NCBI RefSeq assembly: GCF_002939785.1
Contig: NZ_MDEC01000019.1
Span: 1 to 64,000 of the forward strand
Source: Xanthomonas codiaei
Lineage (GTDB): Bacteria > Pseudomonadota > Gammaproteobacteria > Xanthomonadales > Xanthomonadaceae
Reading direction: 5' to 3'
Length of the DNA: 64,000 nt
Part shown: positions 8,713-17,825 of the stretch, in pieces
How the letters are laid out: every line of letters starts with the position of its first letter
How positions within the stretch are numbered: the first letter of the stretch is position 1
Translations under genes and position numbers: made by a program
The notes under the pieces: model-generated
The model's database searches: none
Told to the model about the DNA's origin: nothing
The model's input: the letters and a program-made list of their open reading frames with translations, nothing else

Positions 8713-10220
8713 CAGTCGCCTCCCCCACCGCAGCCACCACAGCCACCACCACCGTCGCTGCCGCCATCGCCATCGCCATCACCGCCGCCGTCGCCTCCAC
8801 CTCCACTGCCGCAACTGCTGCCACTGCCACCGCCGTGACCATGCGGCGCACGCATGCTGTGGTAGTCCGCCCAGGGCGTGCCGATCAGCACCGCCGTGCC
8901 GTACAGCGCCAGTGCGTCGCCAGCATCGCCGCCGGTGCGCGCCGCATCGCGCGGCCGTGCCTGACGCAGCGCCTCCAGGTGCGCGTCGCCGGCCAGGGTG
9001 CGCCGCACCGGCACCAACGCAAACCCCAGCACCAGCAGCGTGACCAGCACCATCAGGCAAAGCAGATACCCGACCGGGTGATGGCCCTGCACGCCGATGA
9101 TCAGCTTGCACAGGCCAAGCAGCCACACCAGCGCCACCGGCACGGTACACGCCAGGCGCAGCCTGTACGATGCCGCCGGGCTCAGCCACAGCCCCTTGTC
9201 GATCAGGCGCTGCCGCAGGGGTGCGGCCAGCACGCGCAACTCGCGCAAGGCCAGCACCAGGTCCTCGGTGCCGCGCAGGATCTGTAGCGCCGGTTCCAGC
9301 GCAGGCGGCACTGCCACCTGCGGTTGACAGCGCACCCGTTGCCGGGCCGGTAGCGCTTCATCGCGATCCAGATACACGGCATCGCGCACCAGCAACTCGG
9401 TGAACCACAGGTCGGCCACGCGGTCGGCGCCGCCGCTCAGATAGGCCAGCTCGCCGGGCTCCAATGCGGCTGCGGTGCGACCGCGGCGCAGCACCCGCCG
9501 CAACCATGCCGCCATCGACCAGGCCAGGCCAATCAGCGTGATGAACACCGGCAGGAAATAGGCGCCGCGCCAGTGCAGCAGCGACACGGCATCGCCATTG
9601 GCCGAGCGGCAGACCATTCCCACGATCACCGCGGCGATTGCCCACCCGATCACCGCGCGCGGCGAGCCACGCCGCGGCCCGGACCGCCGCGGTGCGCCGC
9701 GCAAGGCCTGTAACGTGGTTTCGGCGGTGTCATCGCGCGCCGGGGCCGCAGTTGGCTGCCGCAGGCGCGCTGGCGGCCACCATTGCGCTGGTGGCTCGCC
9801 GAAGTGCAGGCGATAACGCTCCAGCGTCTGCCGGTATTGCGCCTGGAACTGCGCCTGCTCGCCCGCGCCCCCGCGACCGGGTCGATGATGCAGGGTGGTC
9901 TGCAGCACCTGCGGGCAGAACCGCTGCCAGTACTCGCGGGTGTCGGTCAGATGCGTGTGCCAGACCTGATCGACCAGCGGGCTGGGCGTGACATCGTGGG
10001 TGTCGGTGCAGGCCAGAAAGCAGAACCGTCGGTACTCGTCCACCAGTTCCTGCGCCTGTGCCACGCTGCAATGCGCCTGCCTGGCCACGCGCCGTATGAA
10101 GGCCGGCAGCGCTTCCTCGTCCTCGCCGAAGCGATAACCGTCCAGCCGTTGCCAAAGCGCCAGCTGCGCCGGCGTGGCCTGCAGCGGCTCGCGCTGACCG
10201 GGTCCTTGCTCGCTGCTCAT
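8712..10220 (-). CDS. TIGR04222-type membrane protein with Gly/Asp/Cys-rich tail
   Basis: This 502-residue protein begins with a soluble domain resembling the glycine-rich-domain-protein (DUF1399) family; the key stretch is LVDQVWHTHL near residue 80. A membrane part with helices around residues 200-265 and 400-450 follows. The last 35 or so residues are almost only Gly, Asp, Ser and Cys. Such tails are typical of TIGR04222 proteins, whose function is unknown. The ATG at 10220 makes an ATGA overlap with the previous gene, whereas the frame open further upstream is the shadow of that gene. It may organise or anchor the lipid enzymes around it. Confidence 0.82.
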   Translation of the reverse strand: MSSEQGPGQREPLQATPAQLALWQRLDGYRFGEDEEALPAFIRRVARQAHCSVAQAQELVDEYRRFCFLACTDTHDVTPSPLVDQVWHTHLTDTREYWQRFCPQVLQTTLHHRPGRGGAGEQAQFQAQYRQTLERYRLHFGEPPAQWWPPARLRQPTAAPARDDTAETTLQALRGAPRRSGPRRGSPRAVIGWAIAAVIVGMVCRSANGDAVSLLHWRGAYFLPVFITLIGLAWSMAAWLRRVLRRGRTAAALEPGELAYLSGGADRVADLWFTELLVRDAVYLDRDEALPARQRVRCQPQVAVPPALEPALQILRGTEDLVLALRELRVLAAPLRQRLIDKGLWLSPAASYRLRLACTVPVALVWLLGLCKLIIGVQGHHPVGYLLCLMVLVTLLVLGFALVPVRRTLAGDAHLEALRQARPRDAARTGGDAGDALALYGTAVLIGTPWADYHSMRAPHGHGGGSGSSCGSGGGGDGGGDGDGDGGSDGGGGCGGCGGGGD

Positions 10221-10663
10221 CGGAGGATCCTCAAGGCCAAGGCCACCGCGAACAGCAACAATTGCACCAGCGTGCTTGCCAGCTGCCGGCGCAGCAGGCG
10301 GCGCATGCCGTTCCAGCGCGATGCCCAGTCGCGGCCGGATGGCGGTGTGGCCACCAGACCGACGGCGTGCATCGCCGCATCGAGCTGCTGCGCAGCGTCC
10401 TGTTCGCTGCCGCCGCCGTGCCCGAGATGCGCGATCATGCCCTCCAGCAGGTCCGCATCCAGACCCACCCGAAACGCCCAGTAGCGCTGCACCACGCCGG
10501 CCATGGCACTGAGCGCGTAGCTCAACTGGATCAACGGCGGCGCCTCGGCCACGCCGAGCAGGGCGATCGCCGCAGCCAGCAGCAGCAGCGAAAAGCGATC
10601 CAGCGTTGCGCCCTGGCGCAGCACCGCGCGCATGGTGGCCAGCATCATCAGGGAAGTGTTCAT
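10217..10663 (-). CDS. Membrane protein of unknown function in the lipid operon
   Basis: This 148-residue protein has hydrophobic helices at about residues 22-40, possibly 46-58, and 128-146. A soluble Gly/Ser/Gln-rich loop lies in the middle. No family was recognised. Both ends overlap neighbours by four bases (ATGA at 10660-10663 and 10217-10220), so it is translationally tied to the PAP2/phosphatase gene upstream and to the TIGR04222 protein downstream. It probably works with the latter. Confidence 0.78.
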   Translation of the reverse strand: MNTSLMMLATMRAVLRQGATLDRFSLLLLAAAIALLGVAEAPPLIQLSYALSAMAGVVQRYWAFRVGLDADLLEGMIAHLGHGGGSEQDAAQQLDAAMHAVGLVATPPSGRDWASRWNGMRRLLRRQLASTLVQLLLFAVALALRILR

Positions 10664-11997
10664 TGCGGTCTCCGTAGGCGCACAGTGTCGTCGCTGTCAT
10701 GGCCGCTGCACGCCGCCATGATGGCTGCACGATGGGCGTGCCCAAGCACGATCGTCGGGCGCACCGCGCGCAGCTGCGCAATGGCCGCATCCACGTCCCG
10801 GGCGCGGCCGCTGCGCACCAGCCAGCACGCGACGCTGGCTGCACTGCGCGAATAGCCCAGCGCACAACACACCAGCACCGCCCCCTGGGTGCGTGCGGCT
10901 TCGATGGCAGCTGCGGCCGCCGCCAGGCTGGCGGGCGGCGGCGCCACCAGATCCAGCATCGGAATCACCTGGTCGTGCCGGCGTGCCGCGTGCAGCGAGA
11001 GTTCGGCGCTGAGATCCACCACGACAGCGAACCCGGTGCGCTGTGCGGGCAGCGGAATGCGGCCCAGCCAGACCTCGTCGCAGACCACGCGCGGCAGCGG
11101 GTCGCGGCGCGTCCACGCCCGCGAGTTGCACCAGGCGGCCAGCAGGTAGGGCGCGAACAACCAGCGCGCGGCCAGGCTCAGCCGCCCGTCGCTGCGTTTC
11201 TGGAAGCCGAGCGGGCCAAGCGCTGCATAGTTCAACGCGACCAGGCCCAGCGACAGACTCAGCCACAGCGCCCACCAGCCCACGCCGCCGACCGCGATCG
11301 CCAGCGCCGTACTGACGAGGGCACCGGCCAGGTACGCCGCAGCCAGCTGCCAACGGCGTGCCTCGCGCGCCAGCCGTGCCTGTGCGAAGGGCGCGGCAAT
11401 GCACTCCGGCCACAGCCACACGCACAGCCAGCCGGCCGCCAGCCCGGTGGGGATATCCAGGAAATGATGCTGATACGTGGTCAGCACCGATACCCCGATC
11501 AGCGCGAACCATCCGTGCAAGAGCCAGCGCCACAGGCCGGACAGATGCTGCGCATAGCGCACCCACAACACCACCAGCAGCACGATGTGCAGCGATGGCG
11601 CCTGGTTGAAGGGTTTGTCGAAGCCCAGCAACACCGCGAACAGCCAACCGAATACGCCGTCGGTGTCCGGCCGCACGAAGCTGTAGCGCAATGGCCACAG
11701 CAAGAAGCAGGCGACGCAGACCAGCTGCGCGCTGAGCAGGCGCAGCGCATGCGTATCCAGTTCGCGCCGGGTGCGGCAGACGAAGAACGAGGCGGCGTAG
11801 AACAGGTCGATCGACCAATACGGCACGATGGTCCACGGCCAGAACGGCATGCCGTGTTCCCAATCGAACACCACCGAGGGCACGCTGCCCGCGCGCCCGG
11901 CCAGGGTATTGGCCAGGCCATAGCTGAGGAAGAAGAACGGCCCCAGCACTGCCAGCCACAGCGCGGCACGTGCGGTGGGGCGCGCGCCTGGGGTCAT
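10660..11997 (-). CDS. PAP2-dual specificity phosphatase fusion protein
   Basis: This 445-residue membrane protein joins two phosphatase types. The N-terminal part is a multi-helix PAP2 domain of the inositol-phosphorylceramide-synthase (Aur1-like) kind, with SLH (His137) and YQHHFLD (His177, Asp181). The C-terminal part is a cytoplasmic dual-specificity phosphatase with the CX5R loop CALGYSR (Cys378, Arg384) and a preceding WLGRIPLP segment like those in lipid-directed members such as PTPMT1. Its role could be to remove a phosphate from the product of the neighbouring phosphatidyltransferases. The ATG at 11997 overlaps the upstream stop in ATGA. Confidence 0.88.
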   Translation of the reverse strand: MTPGARPTARAALWLAVLGPFFFLSYGLANTLAGRAGSVPSVVFDWEHGMPFWPWTIVPYWSIDLFYAASFFVCRTRRELDTHALRLLSAQLVCVACFLLWPLRYSFVRPDTDGVFGWLFAVLLGFDKPFNQAPSLHIVLLVVLWVRYAQHLSGLWRWLLHGWFALIGVSVLTTYQHHFLDIPTGLAAGWLCVWLWPECIAAPFAQARLAREARRWQLAAAYLAGALVSTALAIAVGGVGWWALWLSLSLGLVALNYAALGPLGFQKRSDGRLSLAARWLFAPYLLAAWCNSRAWTRRDPLPRVVCDEVWLGRIPLPAQRTGFAVVVDLSAELSLHAARRHDQVIPMLDLVAPPPASLAAAAAAIEAARTQGAVLVCCALGYSRSAASVACWLVRSGRARDVDAAIAQLRAVRPTIVLGHAHRAAIMAACSGHDSDDTVRLRRPQ

Positions 11998-13748
11998 GCG
12001 TCGATCCGCTGCGCCAGCGACACGGTGAAGATGCCGAAGGCATCGATGCGCTGCGCCAGCTTGCGAAATCCGGCCGCTTCCACCAGGCCATCCATCTCCT
12101 GCTGGCTGCGCCGGCGCATCACCCACGCCACGCCATCGCGGTGGCTGGTGAGCGCACGCGCGATGAATTCCAGCTGCGGGTGCCACGGCTGGCCGGTGTA
12201 GAGCAGATAGCCACCCGGCTGCACCGCGGCGGACAGGCCGGCGAGCGAACGCGCCACCTGGTCGTTGTCGGCAAACAGCTCGTACAGGCCCGACACCACC
12301 GCCAGGGTCGGCGCCGGCCGCACCGCCGCCAATGCCGCCGGGTCGAAGGCATCGCCCTGTTCGAACCGGGCGATGTCCTGCGCGCCCAGCGTGCGGATCA
12401 AGGCACTGCCCTGGGTGACGTTGAGCGGGCTGAAGTCGCGCAGCACGATCGCATCGGCCCGTTGCGCGCCGCTGCCCAGCGCTTCCAGCACGTAGCGGCC
12501 ATGGCCGGCAGCCACGTCCAGCACGCGCACCGGCTGGCCGGCCTGGCGCAGCCGGCCGGCCGCATCGCGCAGCAACTCGCCCAGGTGCGCGCCACGGATG
12601 CGGATACCGCGCCAGCCGATCGCATCGAGATAATTGCGGTCGATCAGCCGCCCCAGCGGCCCGCGTCCGCGCGCCTGGTTGCGGTAGATGTAATCCAGCG
12701 TGCTGCCGGAGTCGAAACCAGTCTGCAGGCCGAGCGCGATGCCCTCGGACAGCGTTCCGCCCAGGCGCAGCCCGACGCGTACCAAACGCCAGCGCAGATC
12801 CTGCAGGCTGTTGCGTTGCGGCGGCCAGGCCAGCCGCTCGGCTTCGTCGAAACTGGGCCCGGCACGATGCGCATCGCGCAGGTCGGCGCGCACTGGCGGC
12901 TGTTCGAAGCGTGCCTGCACGAACGCGCGGATCGGCGCGATCGCCAGCGCGCGGTCGCGCTCGCCCAGGGTGTCGTGGAAGAACCCGGGCAACCAGTGCC
13001 GCTGCTTGATCGGCGAGCGCAGGTTTTCGTAGAAGCGGTCCTGCGGGCCGCGATGCACCACGAAGTCCGCGCCGGAGACCAGCAGCTGGGTGGGCACTGT
13101 GATCGCCTGCGCATCGGCCACCACGCGCTCTGCCGCCGCGTACAGGCCCAGCAGCACACGCACCGAGATCGGGCGGGTGATCAACGGATCGCTGCGGTAG
13201 CTTTCCACGCGCTGCGCGTCATGCGTCAACCACTGCGGCTTGACGTAACTGTTGACGAAGAAATTGCCGCGTAGCGCATGCATCAGCTTCAGCCCGGCGC
13301 GAGCGAACGGCACGTACAGCTTGACCTTGAACGCCGGCGAGGCCAGCACCAGCGCACGCAGTGGCGGCGCATAGTCGTGCACCCAGGTGGCCGCGACCAC
13401 CGCGCCCACACTTTGCGCGATCACCGCGATGTCCTGTACCGCAATGCCATGCGCGCTGCCGAGATGGGCGATGAAACTGTCCAGGTCGCGCACCAGCGCC
13501 TCGAAGCCGGGCGCATCGCCACGCGCGCCCGGCGAGCGGCCATTGCCGCGCGCATCCCAGGCGAAGAACTGCGCATCGGGCAGATCCAGTTCCTCGGCCA
13601 GATGCAGCACCCGGCCGGAGTGCTCATGCCCGCGATGCAGCAGCACCACCGCCTTGGGCGCGGCGCCTGCCGCCGCTGCCGGCCAATGCCGATAAAACAA
13701 CTGCACACCATCGAAACTGGCGAACTGCCGCTCTACAACCTCACGCAT
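11994..13748 (-). CDS. Alpha/beta hydrolase-SAM methyltransferase fusion
   Basis: This 584-residue protein joins two enzymes. Residues 1 to about 300 form a serine-hydrolase (lysophospholipase-like) domain, with LLHRGHEHSGR near the oxyanion region, DARGNGRS, and the nucleophile Ser113 in AQSVGA. Residues of about 330-584 form a class I SAM methyltransferase with the loop LDVAAGHGRY near 411. Fusions with this order are known in proteobacteria, but their substrate is not established as far as I know. Lying among lipid genes, it may deacylate and methylate a phospholipid head group. It starts 87 bases after the second phosphatidyltransferase. Confidence 0.88.
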   Translation of the reverse strand: MREVVERQFASFDGVQLFYRHWPAAAAGAAPKAVVLLHRGHEHSGRVLHLAEELDLPDAQFFAWDARGNGRSPGARGDAPGFEALVRDLDSFIAHLGSAHGIAVQDIAVIAQSVGAVVAATWVHDYAPPLRALVLASPAFKVKLYVPFARAGLKLMHALRGNFFVNSYVKPQWLTHDAQRVESYRSDPLITRPISVRVLLGLYAAAERVVADAQAITVPTQLLVSGADFVVHRGPQDRFYENLRSPIKQRHWLPGFFHDTLGERDRALAIAPIRAFVQARFEQPPVRADLRDAHRAGPSFDEAERLAWPPQRNSLQDLRWRLVRVGLRLGGTLSEGIALGLQTGFDSGSTLDYIYRNQARGRGPLGRLIDRNYLDAIGWRGIRIRGAHLGELLRDAAGRLRQAGQPVRVLDVAAGHGRYVLEALGSGAQRADAIVLRDFSPLNVTQGSALIRTLGAQDIARFEQGDAFDPAALAAVRPAPTLAVVSGLYELFADNDQVARSLAGLSAAVQPGGYLLYTGQPWHPQLEFIARALTSHRDGVAWVMRRRSQQEMDGLVEAAGFRKLAQRIDAFGIFTVSLAQRIDA

Positions 13749-13835
13749 GGGATCATCCTGAAAGAGAACAGTGGTGGTGCAGCGGTCGTGTCGATGACGG
13801 CGCGGCCGCAGATTGTGTGGGCAACCGCGGCGCGC

Positions 13836-14450
13836 TCAGCCGGCCGGCGCCTCTGCCAGTCCGGCACGCACCCGCCGCCACACCGTGGCCATGCAGGCAA
13901 GACTCAGCGCGATGGCGATCCAGGTGACGCTGCGCGCGCCCAGCACGCCGCAGGCCAGGCCCAGCCCCACCACGCCAATGACGAAGGCGCGGTCGCTCTT
14001 GCCCATCGGCCCGTCGTAGCGGCGGCTGGCACCGACCATCAGGCCGAGCACGCCGGCGTATTCGGTCAGCGCCGCCAGCAGTGCAAACAACCATAGCCAG
14101 TGCGCGCCCACGCCTGGCACGCCGAGCAGGCTCAAGTACAGCGCTGCATCGGCCACCACGTCGCACACTTCGTTGAGGTAGGCGCCCAGCCGCGATTGCT
14201 GGCCGAATTCGCGCGCCAGCATGCCGTCGATGGCGTTGAGGCCCATGCGCAGCAGCATCCACGCCGGCAGCAGCAGATACAGCCAGGGCCAGCCGGCGCC
14301 GGCGCGATAGACCACCGCAGCCACCAGCAGCGACACCGCCGCGGCGGTAAGCGTCACCTGGTTGGCGGTGATGCCGCCGCGGTAGAGCGCGCCCACCATG
14401 GGCCGCAGCAGCGCCTGGAAGCGTCCCTTCAATGCATAGATCGAGGCCAT
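13836..14450 (-). CDS. CDP-alcohol phosphatidyltransferase, Asn-variant active site (copy 2)
   Basis: This 204-residue membrane protein heads the lipid operon. Its motif is N72-x2-D75-G-x2-A-R-x8-G89-x3-N93-x3-D97, the same spacing, the same numbering and the same two Asp-to-Asn changes as the copy at 8068. About six hydrophobic helices are visible. The start is uncertain: ATG at 14450 was used, but an in-frame ATG at 14468 would add six residues, and neither has a good ribosome-binding site. It diverges from purH, which begins at 14524. Confidence 0.85.
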   Translation of the reverse strand: MASIYALKGRFQALLRPMVGALYRGGITANQVTLTAAAVSLLVAAVVYRAGAGWPWLYLLLPAWMLLRMGLNAIDGMLAREFGQQSRLGAYLNEVCDVVADAALYLSLLGVPGVGAHWLWLFALLAALTEYAGVLGLMVGASRRYDGPMGKSDRAFVIGVVGLGLACGVLGARSVTWIAIALSLACMATVWRRVRAGLAEAPAG

Positions 14451-14523
14451 ACGGGGTGGTGAGTCCATTCGAGCGCTGGCGCAGCCTACAATATCGGCTG
14501 TTCCGCTTCGACATCCCCCACCG

Positions 14524-16107
14524 ATGGCCACTGATTTGCTGCCCGTGCGCCGGGCTCTGCTCTCCGTTTCCGACAAGACCGGCCTGATCGACCTGGCCCG
14601 CGCGCTGGTGGCGCGCAAGGTCGAGCTGCTGTCCACCGGCGGCACCGCCAAGGCGATCCGCGAGGCCGGCCTGCCGGTCACCGATGTGGCCGAGCTCACC
14701 GGCTTCCCGGAAATGATGGACGGCCGGGTCAAGACCCTGCATCCGCTGGTGCACGGCGGCCTGCTGGGGCGTGCCGGCGTCGATGAGGCGGTGATGGCCG
14801 AACACGGCATCGTGCCGATCGACCTGCTGGTGCTGAACCTGTACCCGTTCGAGTCGGTCACCGTGAAGGCTGATTGCACCCTGGCCGAGGCCGTGGAGAA
14901 CATCGACATCGGCGGCCCGGCGATGCTGCGCAGTGCGGCCAAGAACTTCGCGCGCGTGGCGGTGGCCACCGATCCGGCGCAATACGCCGACCTGCTGGCC
15001 GAGCTGGAGGCCAACGACGGCCAGCTGTCGGCCGCCAAGCGCTTTGCGCTGTCGGTGGCCGCCTTCAACCGCGTGGCGCAGTACGACGCGGCGATCAGCA
15101 ACTATCTTTCGGCGGTGGCCGACAGCGCCGAAACCGTGCCCACGCGCAGCCCGTTCCCGGCGCAGATCAATTCCAACTTCGTCAAGGTCATGGACCTGCG
15201 CTACGGCGAAAATCCGCATCAGTCCGGCGCGTTCTACCGCGACCTGTATCCGGTGCCGGGCACGCTGGCCACCTTCCAGCAGCTGCAGGGCAAGGAACTG
15301 AGCTACAACAACCTGGCCGATGCCGATGCGGCGTGGGAATGCGTGCGCCAGTTCGATGCGCCGGCCTGCGTGATCGTCAAGCACGCCAACCCCTGCGGCG
15401 TGGCGGTGGGCGTGGCCTGCGGCGATGCCTACGAGCTGGCCTATGCCACCGATCCCACCAGCGCCTTCGGCGGCATCCTGGCCTTTAACAAGACGCTGGA
15501 TGCAGCCACGGCCAAGGCCATTCTCGATCGCCAGTTCGTCGAAGTGCTGATCGCACCCGACTACGAGGCCGGCGCGCTCGACTACGCCAGCAAGAAGGCC
15601 AACGTGCGCGTGCTCAAGATTCCGCACGGTAATGGCCTCAACAACTACGACACCAAGCGCATCGGCTCGGGCCTGCTGATGCAGTCGGCCGACAACCGCG
15701 GCATGTCGTTGGGCGAGTTGAGCGTGGTCACCCAGCGCGCGCCCAGCGAGGCGGAACTGGGCGACCTGCTGTTCGCCTGGCGCGTGGCCAAATACGTCAA
15801 GTCCAACGCAATCGTCTATGCCAAGGACAGCCGCACCATTGGCGTGGGCGCCGGGCAGATGAGCCGCGTGGTCAGCGCCAAGATCGCCGCGCTCAAGGCC
15901 GAGGAAGCCAAGCTCACGGTGGCCGGCTCGGTGATGGCATCGGATGCGTTCTTCCCGTTCCGCGACGGCATCGATGCCGCGGCGGCAGCCGGCATCAAGG
16001 CGGTGATCCAGCCCGGCGGCTCGATGCGCGATGGCGAAGTGATCGCCGCCGCCGACGAACACGGCATCGCGATGGTGTTCACCGGCGTACGCCATTTCAG
16101 GCACTGA
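14524..16107 (+). CDS. purH: Bifunctional IMP cyclohydrolase/AICAR transformylase PurH
   Basis: PurH catalyses the last two steps of IMP synthesis in the cytosol. At 527 residues it has the normal length. The N-terminal cyclohydrolase domain (about 1-200) begins [18 protein letters not shown] and contains the STGGTAKAI loop; the larger C-terminal domain transfers the formyl group and contains KHANPCG and the closing RHFRH. Start at ATG 14524. It is followed after 116 bases by purD, with an inverted pair of GGGATT-type repeats between them. Confidence 0.97.
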   Translation: MATDLLPVRRALLSVSDKTGLIDLARALVARKVELLSTGGTAKAIREAGLPVTDVAELTGFPEMMDGRVKTLHPLVHGGLLGRAGVDEAVMAEHGIVPIDLLVLNLYPFESVTVKADCTLAEAVENIDIGGPAMLRSAAKNFARVAVATDPAQYADLLAELEANDGQLSAAKRFALSVAAFNRVAQYDAAISNYLSAVADSAETVPTRSPFPAQINSNFVKVMDLRYGENPHQSGAFYRDLYPVPGTLATFQQLQGKELSYNNLADADAAWECVRQFDAPACVIVKHANPCGVAVGVACGDAYELAYATDPTSAFGGILAFNKTLDAATAKAILDRQFVEVLIAPDYEAGALDYASKKANVRVLKIPHGNGLNNYDTKRIGSGLLMQSADNRGMSLGELSVVTQRAPSEAELGDLLFAWRVAKYVKSNAIVYAKDSRTIGVGAGQMSRVVSAKIAALKAEEAKLTVAGSVMASDAFFPFRDGIDAAAAAGIKAVIQPGGSMRDGEVIAAADEHGIAMVFTGVRHFRH

Positions 16108-16113
16108 CGGACC

Positions 16114-16215
16114 GGGATTGGGGATTCGGGAGTGGGGAGTGGTGGCACCGTCCCTTGCTCGCCCCGATCCGTGATCCCGCTTTGACCAATCCCTAATCCC
16201 GACTCCCCAATCCCC
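16114..16215. repeat. Inverted pair of GGGATT/GGGAGT repeats between purH and purD
   Basis: A run of imperfect 7-8 bp units (GGGATTG, GGGATTC, GGGAGTG) at 16114-16140 is matched by an inverted run at 16186-16215. RNA from this spacer could form a long imperfect stem of about 27-30 bp. It could act as an mRNA-stability or processing element inside a purHD transcript, or it may just be two repeats in opposite orientation. Confidence 0.7.
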
Positions 16216-16223
16216 GCACTCAC

Positions 16224-17519
16224 ATGAAAATTCTCGTCATCGGCTCCGGCGGCCGCGAACACGCCCTGGCCTGGAAGATCGCCCAATCCGCACGCGTCAG
16301 CGAAGTCCTCGTGGCCCCGGGCAATGCCGGCACCTCCAGCGAAGCCAAATGCCGCAACGTGGCCATCAAGGTCGACGACCTGGACGGCCTGCTGGCGCTG
16401 GCGCAGCGCGAGGCCGTGGCGCTCACCGTGGTCGGGCCGGAAGTGCCGCTGGTGCTGGGCGTGGTCGACCGCTTCCACGCTGCCGGCCTGCGCATTTTCG
16501 GGCCGACCTCCAAGGCCGCGCAGCTGGAAGGCAGCAAGGCGTTCGCCAAGGATTTCCTTGCCCGCCACGGCATTCCCACCGCCTACTACGCGGTGCATAC
16601 CGAGGTGGACGCGGCACTGGCCTACGTGCGCGACAAGGGCGCGCCGATCGTGGTCAAGGCCGATGGCCTGGCGGCCGGCAAGGGCGTGATCGTGGCGATG
16701 ACCCTGGCCGAGGCCGAAGACGCGGTGCGCGACATGCTCTCGGGCAATGCCTTCGGCGATGCCGGCGCGCGCGTGGTGATCGAGGAATTCCTCGATGGCG
16801 AAGAAGCCAGCTTCATTTCCATGGTCGATGGCAAACACGCCTTGCCGATGGCCACCAGCCAGGACCACAAGCGGGTGGGCGATGGCGACACCGGCCCCAA
16901 CACCGGCGGCATGGGGGCCTACTCGCCTGCGCCGGTGGTCACGCCGCAGGTGCATGCACGGGTGATGCGCGAGGTGGTCGAGCCCACCGTGCAGGGCATG
17001 ATCGCCGACGGCGTGCCGTTCACCGGCTTTCTCTATGCCGGGTTGATGATCGATGCGCACGGCGCGCCCAAGGTGATCGAATTCAATGTGCGCTTCGGCG
17101 ACCCGGAAACCCAGCCGGTGATGCTGCGCCTGCAGTCGGACCTGGTGGATCTGGTCGAAGCGGCCATCGACGGCACGCTCGACCGCGCGCAGGCGCAGTG
17201 GGACCCGCGCCCGTCGCTGGGCGTGGTGATCGCGGCCAAGCCGTATCCGGAGACGCCGGTCACCGGCGAGGTCATCCATGGCCTGGATGCGGTGCCCGCC
17301 AGCGCCAAGGTCTTCCACGCCGGCACCGCGCTCGATGCCGACGGCCAGGTGCTCAGCGCCGGGGGCCGCGTGCTGTGCGTGGCCGCGCTCGGCGACAGCG
17401 TGCAGGACGCGCAGCGCGCCGCCTATGCCGGCCTGCAACCGATCCATTGGCCCAACGCCTTTCATCGCAGCGACATCGGCTGGCGTGCGATCGCGCGCGA
17501 ACGGCAGGCGCAGGGCTAA
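16224..17519 (+). CDS. purD: Phosphoribosylamine--glycine ligase PurD
   Basis: PurD joins glycine to phosphoribosylamine using ATP, the second step of purine synthesis. At 431 residues it has the family's length. It begins [18 protein letters not shown] (the PurD N domain), has the ATP-grasp segment [15 protein letters not shown], and carries the PurD signature RFGDPETQ near residue 290. Start at ATG 16224. It is the probable downstream partner of purH. Confidence 0.97.
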   Translation: MKILVIGSGGREHALAWKIAQSARVSEVLVAPGNAGTSSEAKCRNVAIKVDDLDGLLALAQREAVALTVVGPEVPLVLGVVDRFHAAGLRIFGPTSKAAQLEGSKAFAKDFLARHGIPTAYYAVHTEVDAALAYVRDKGAPIVVKADGLAAGKGVIVAMTLAEAEDAVRDMLSGNAFGDAGARVVIEEFLDGEEASFISMVDGKHALPMATSQDHKRVGDGDTGPNTGGMGAYSPAPVVTPQVHARVMREVVEPTVQGMIADGVPFTGFLYAGLMIDAHGAPKVIEFNVRFGDPETQPVMLRLQSDLVDLVEAAIDGTLDRAQAQWDPRPSLGVVIAAKPYPETPVTGEVIHGLDAVPASAKVFHAGTALDADGQVLSAGGRVLCVAALGDSVQDAQRAAYAGLQPIHWPNAFHRSDIGWRAIARERQAQG

Positions 17520-17825
17520 GGCCGCGTCCTTCCCCGCTTAAGCCACGTCCTTCCCCCGCTGGCGGGGGAAGGTGCCCGAAGGGCGGATGGGGGCAAGCAC
17601 GGACATCCGCGGGTTGTCGGCCGAACAGAGCAACGGCTCGCTGGTGGTGTCCGAGAAGGCGGTATTCAAGCTCGCAACCACAGGTTGCCAGGTCGCCAAG
17701 CGCGATGGGCGGCTGTGCAGCGGGGCTGCGGCGCAATTGCGCACGCCGCTCCAGTCCGCACCCATGCCGGCTACTGACAAAGGACTAGCCCCTGTCCACA
17801 CCGGCGGCGCGTGCCTGCGGCAATA
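17520..17825. other. Intergenic region after purD
   Basis: It holds the hairpin at 17549-17572 and then about 230 bases with no recognisable gene. An open plus frame here (17572-17826) has no family resemblance and I did not call it. The promoter of the YccS-type gene must lie near its end. Confidence 0.5.
17549..17572. repeat. CCTTCCCCC hairpin repeat downstream of purD
   Basis: CCTTCCCCCGC and GCGGGGGAAGG form a perfect stem with a short loop. The flank GGTGCCCGAAGGGCGGATGG is also typical of a repeated intergenic element in xanthomonads (recalled). It may end purHD transcripts, but no T-run follows. Confidence 0.65.

Noticed and set aside
17572..17825. Plus-strand frame before the YccS-type gene
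   Set aside because: It starts inside a repeated hairpin element, and its residues match no family.
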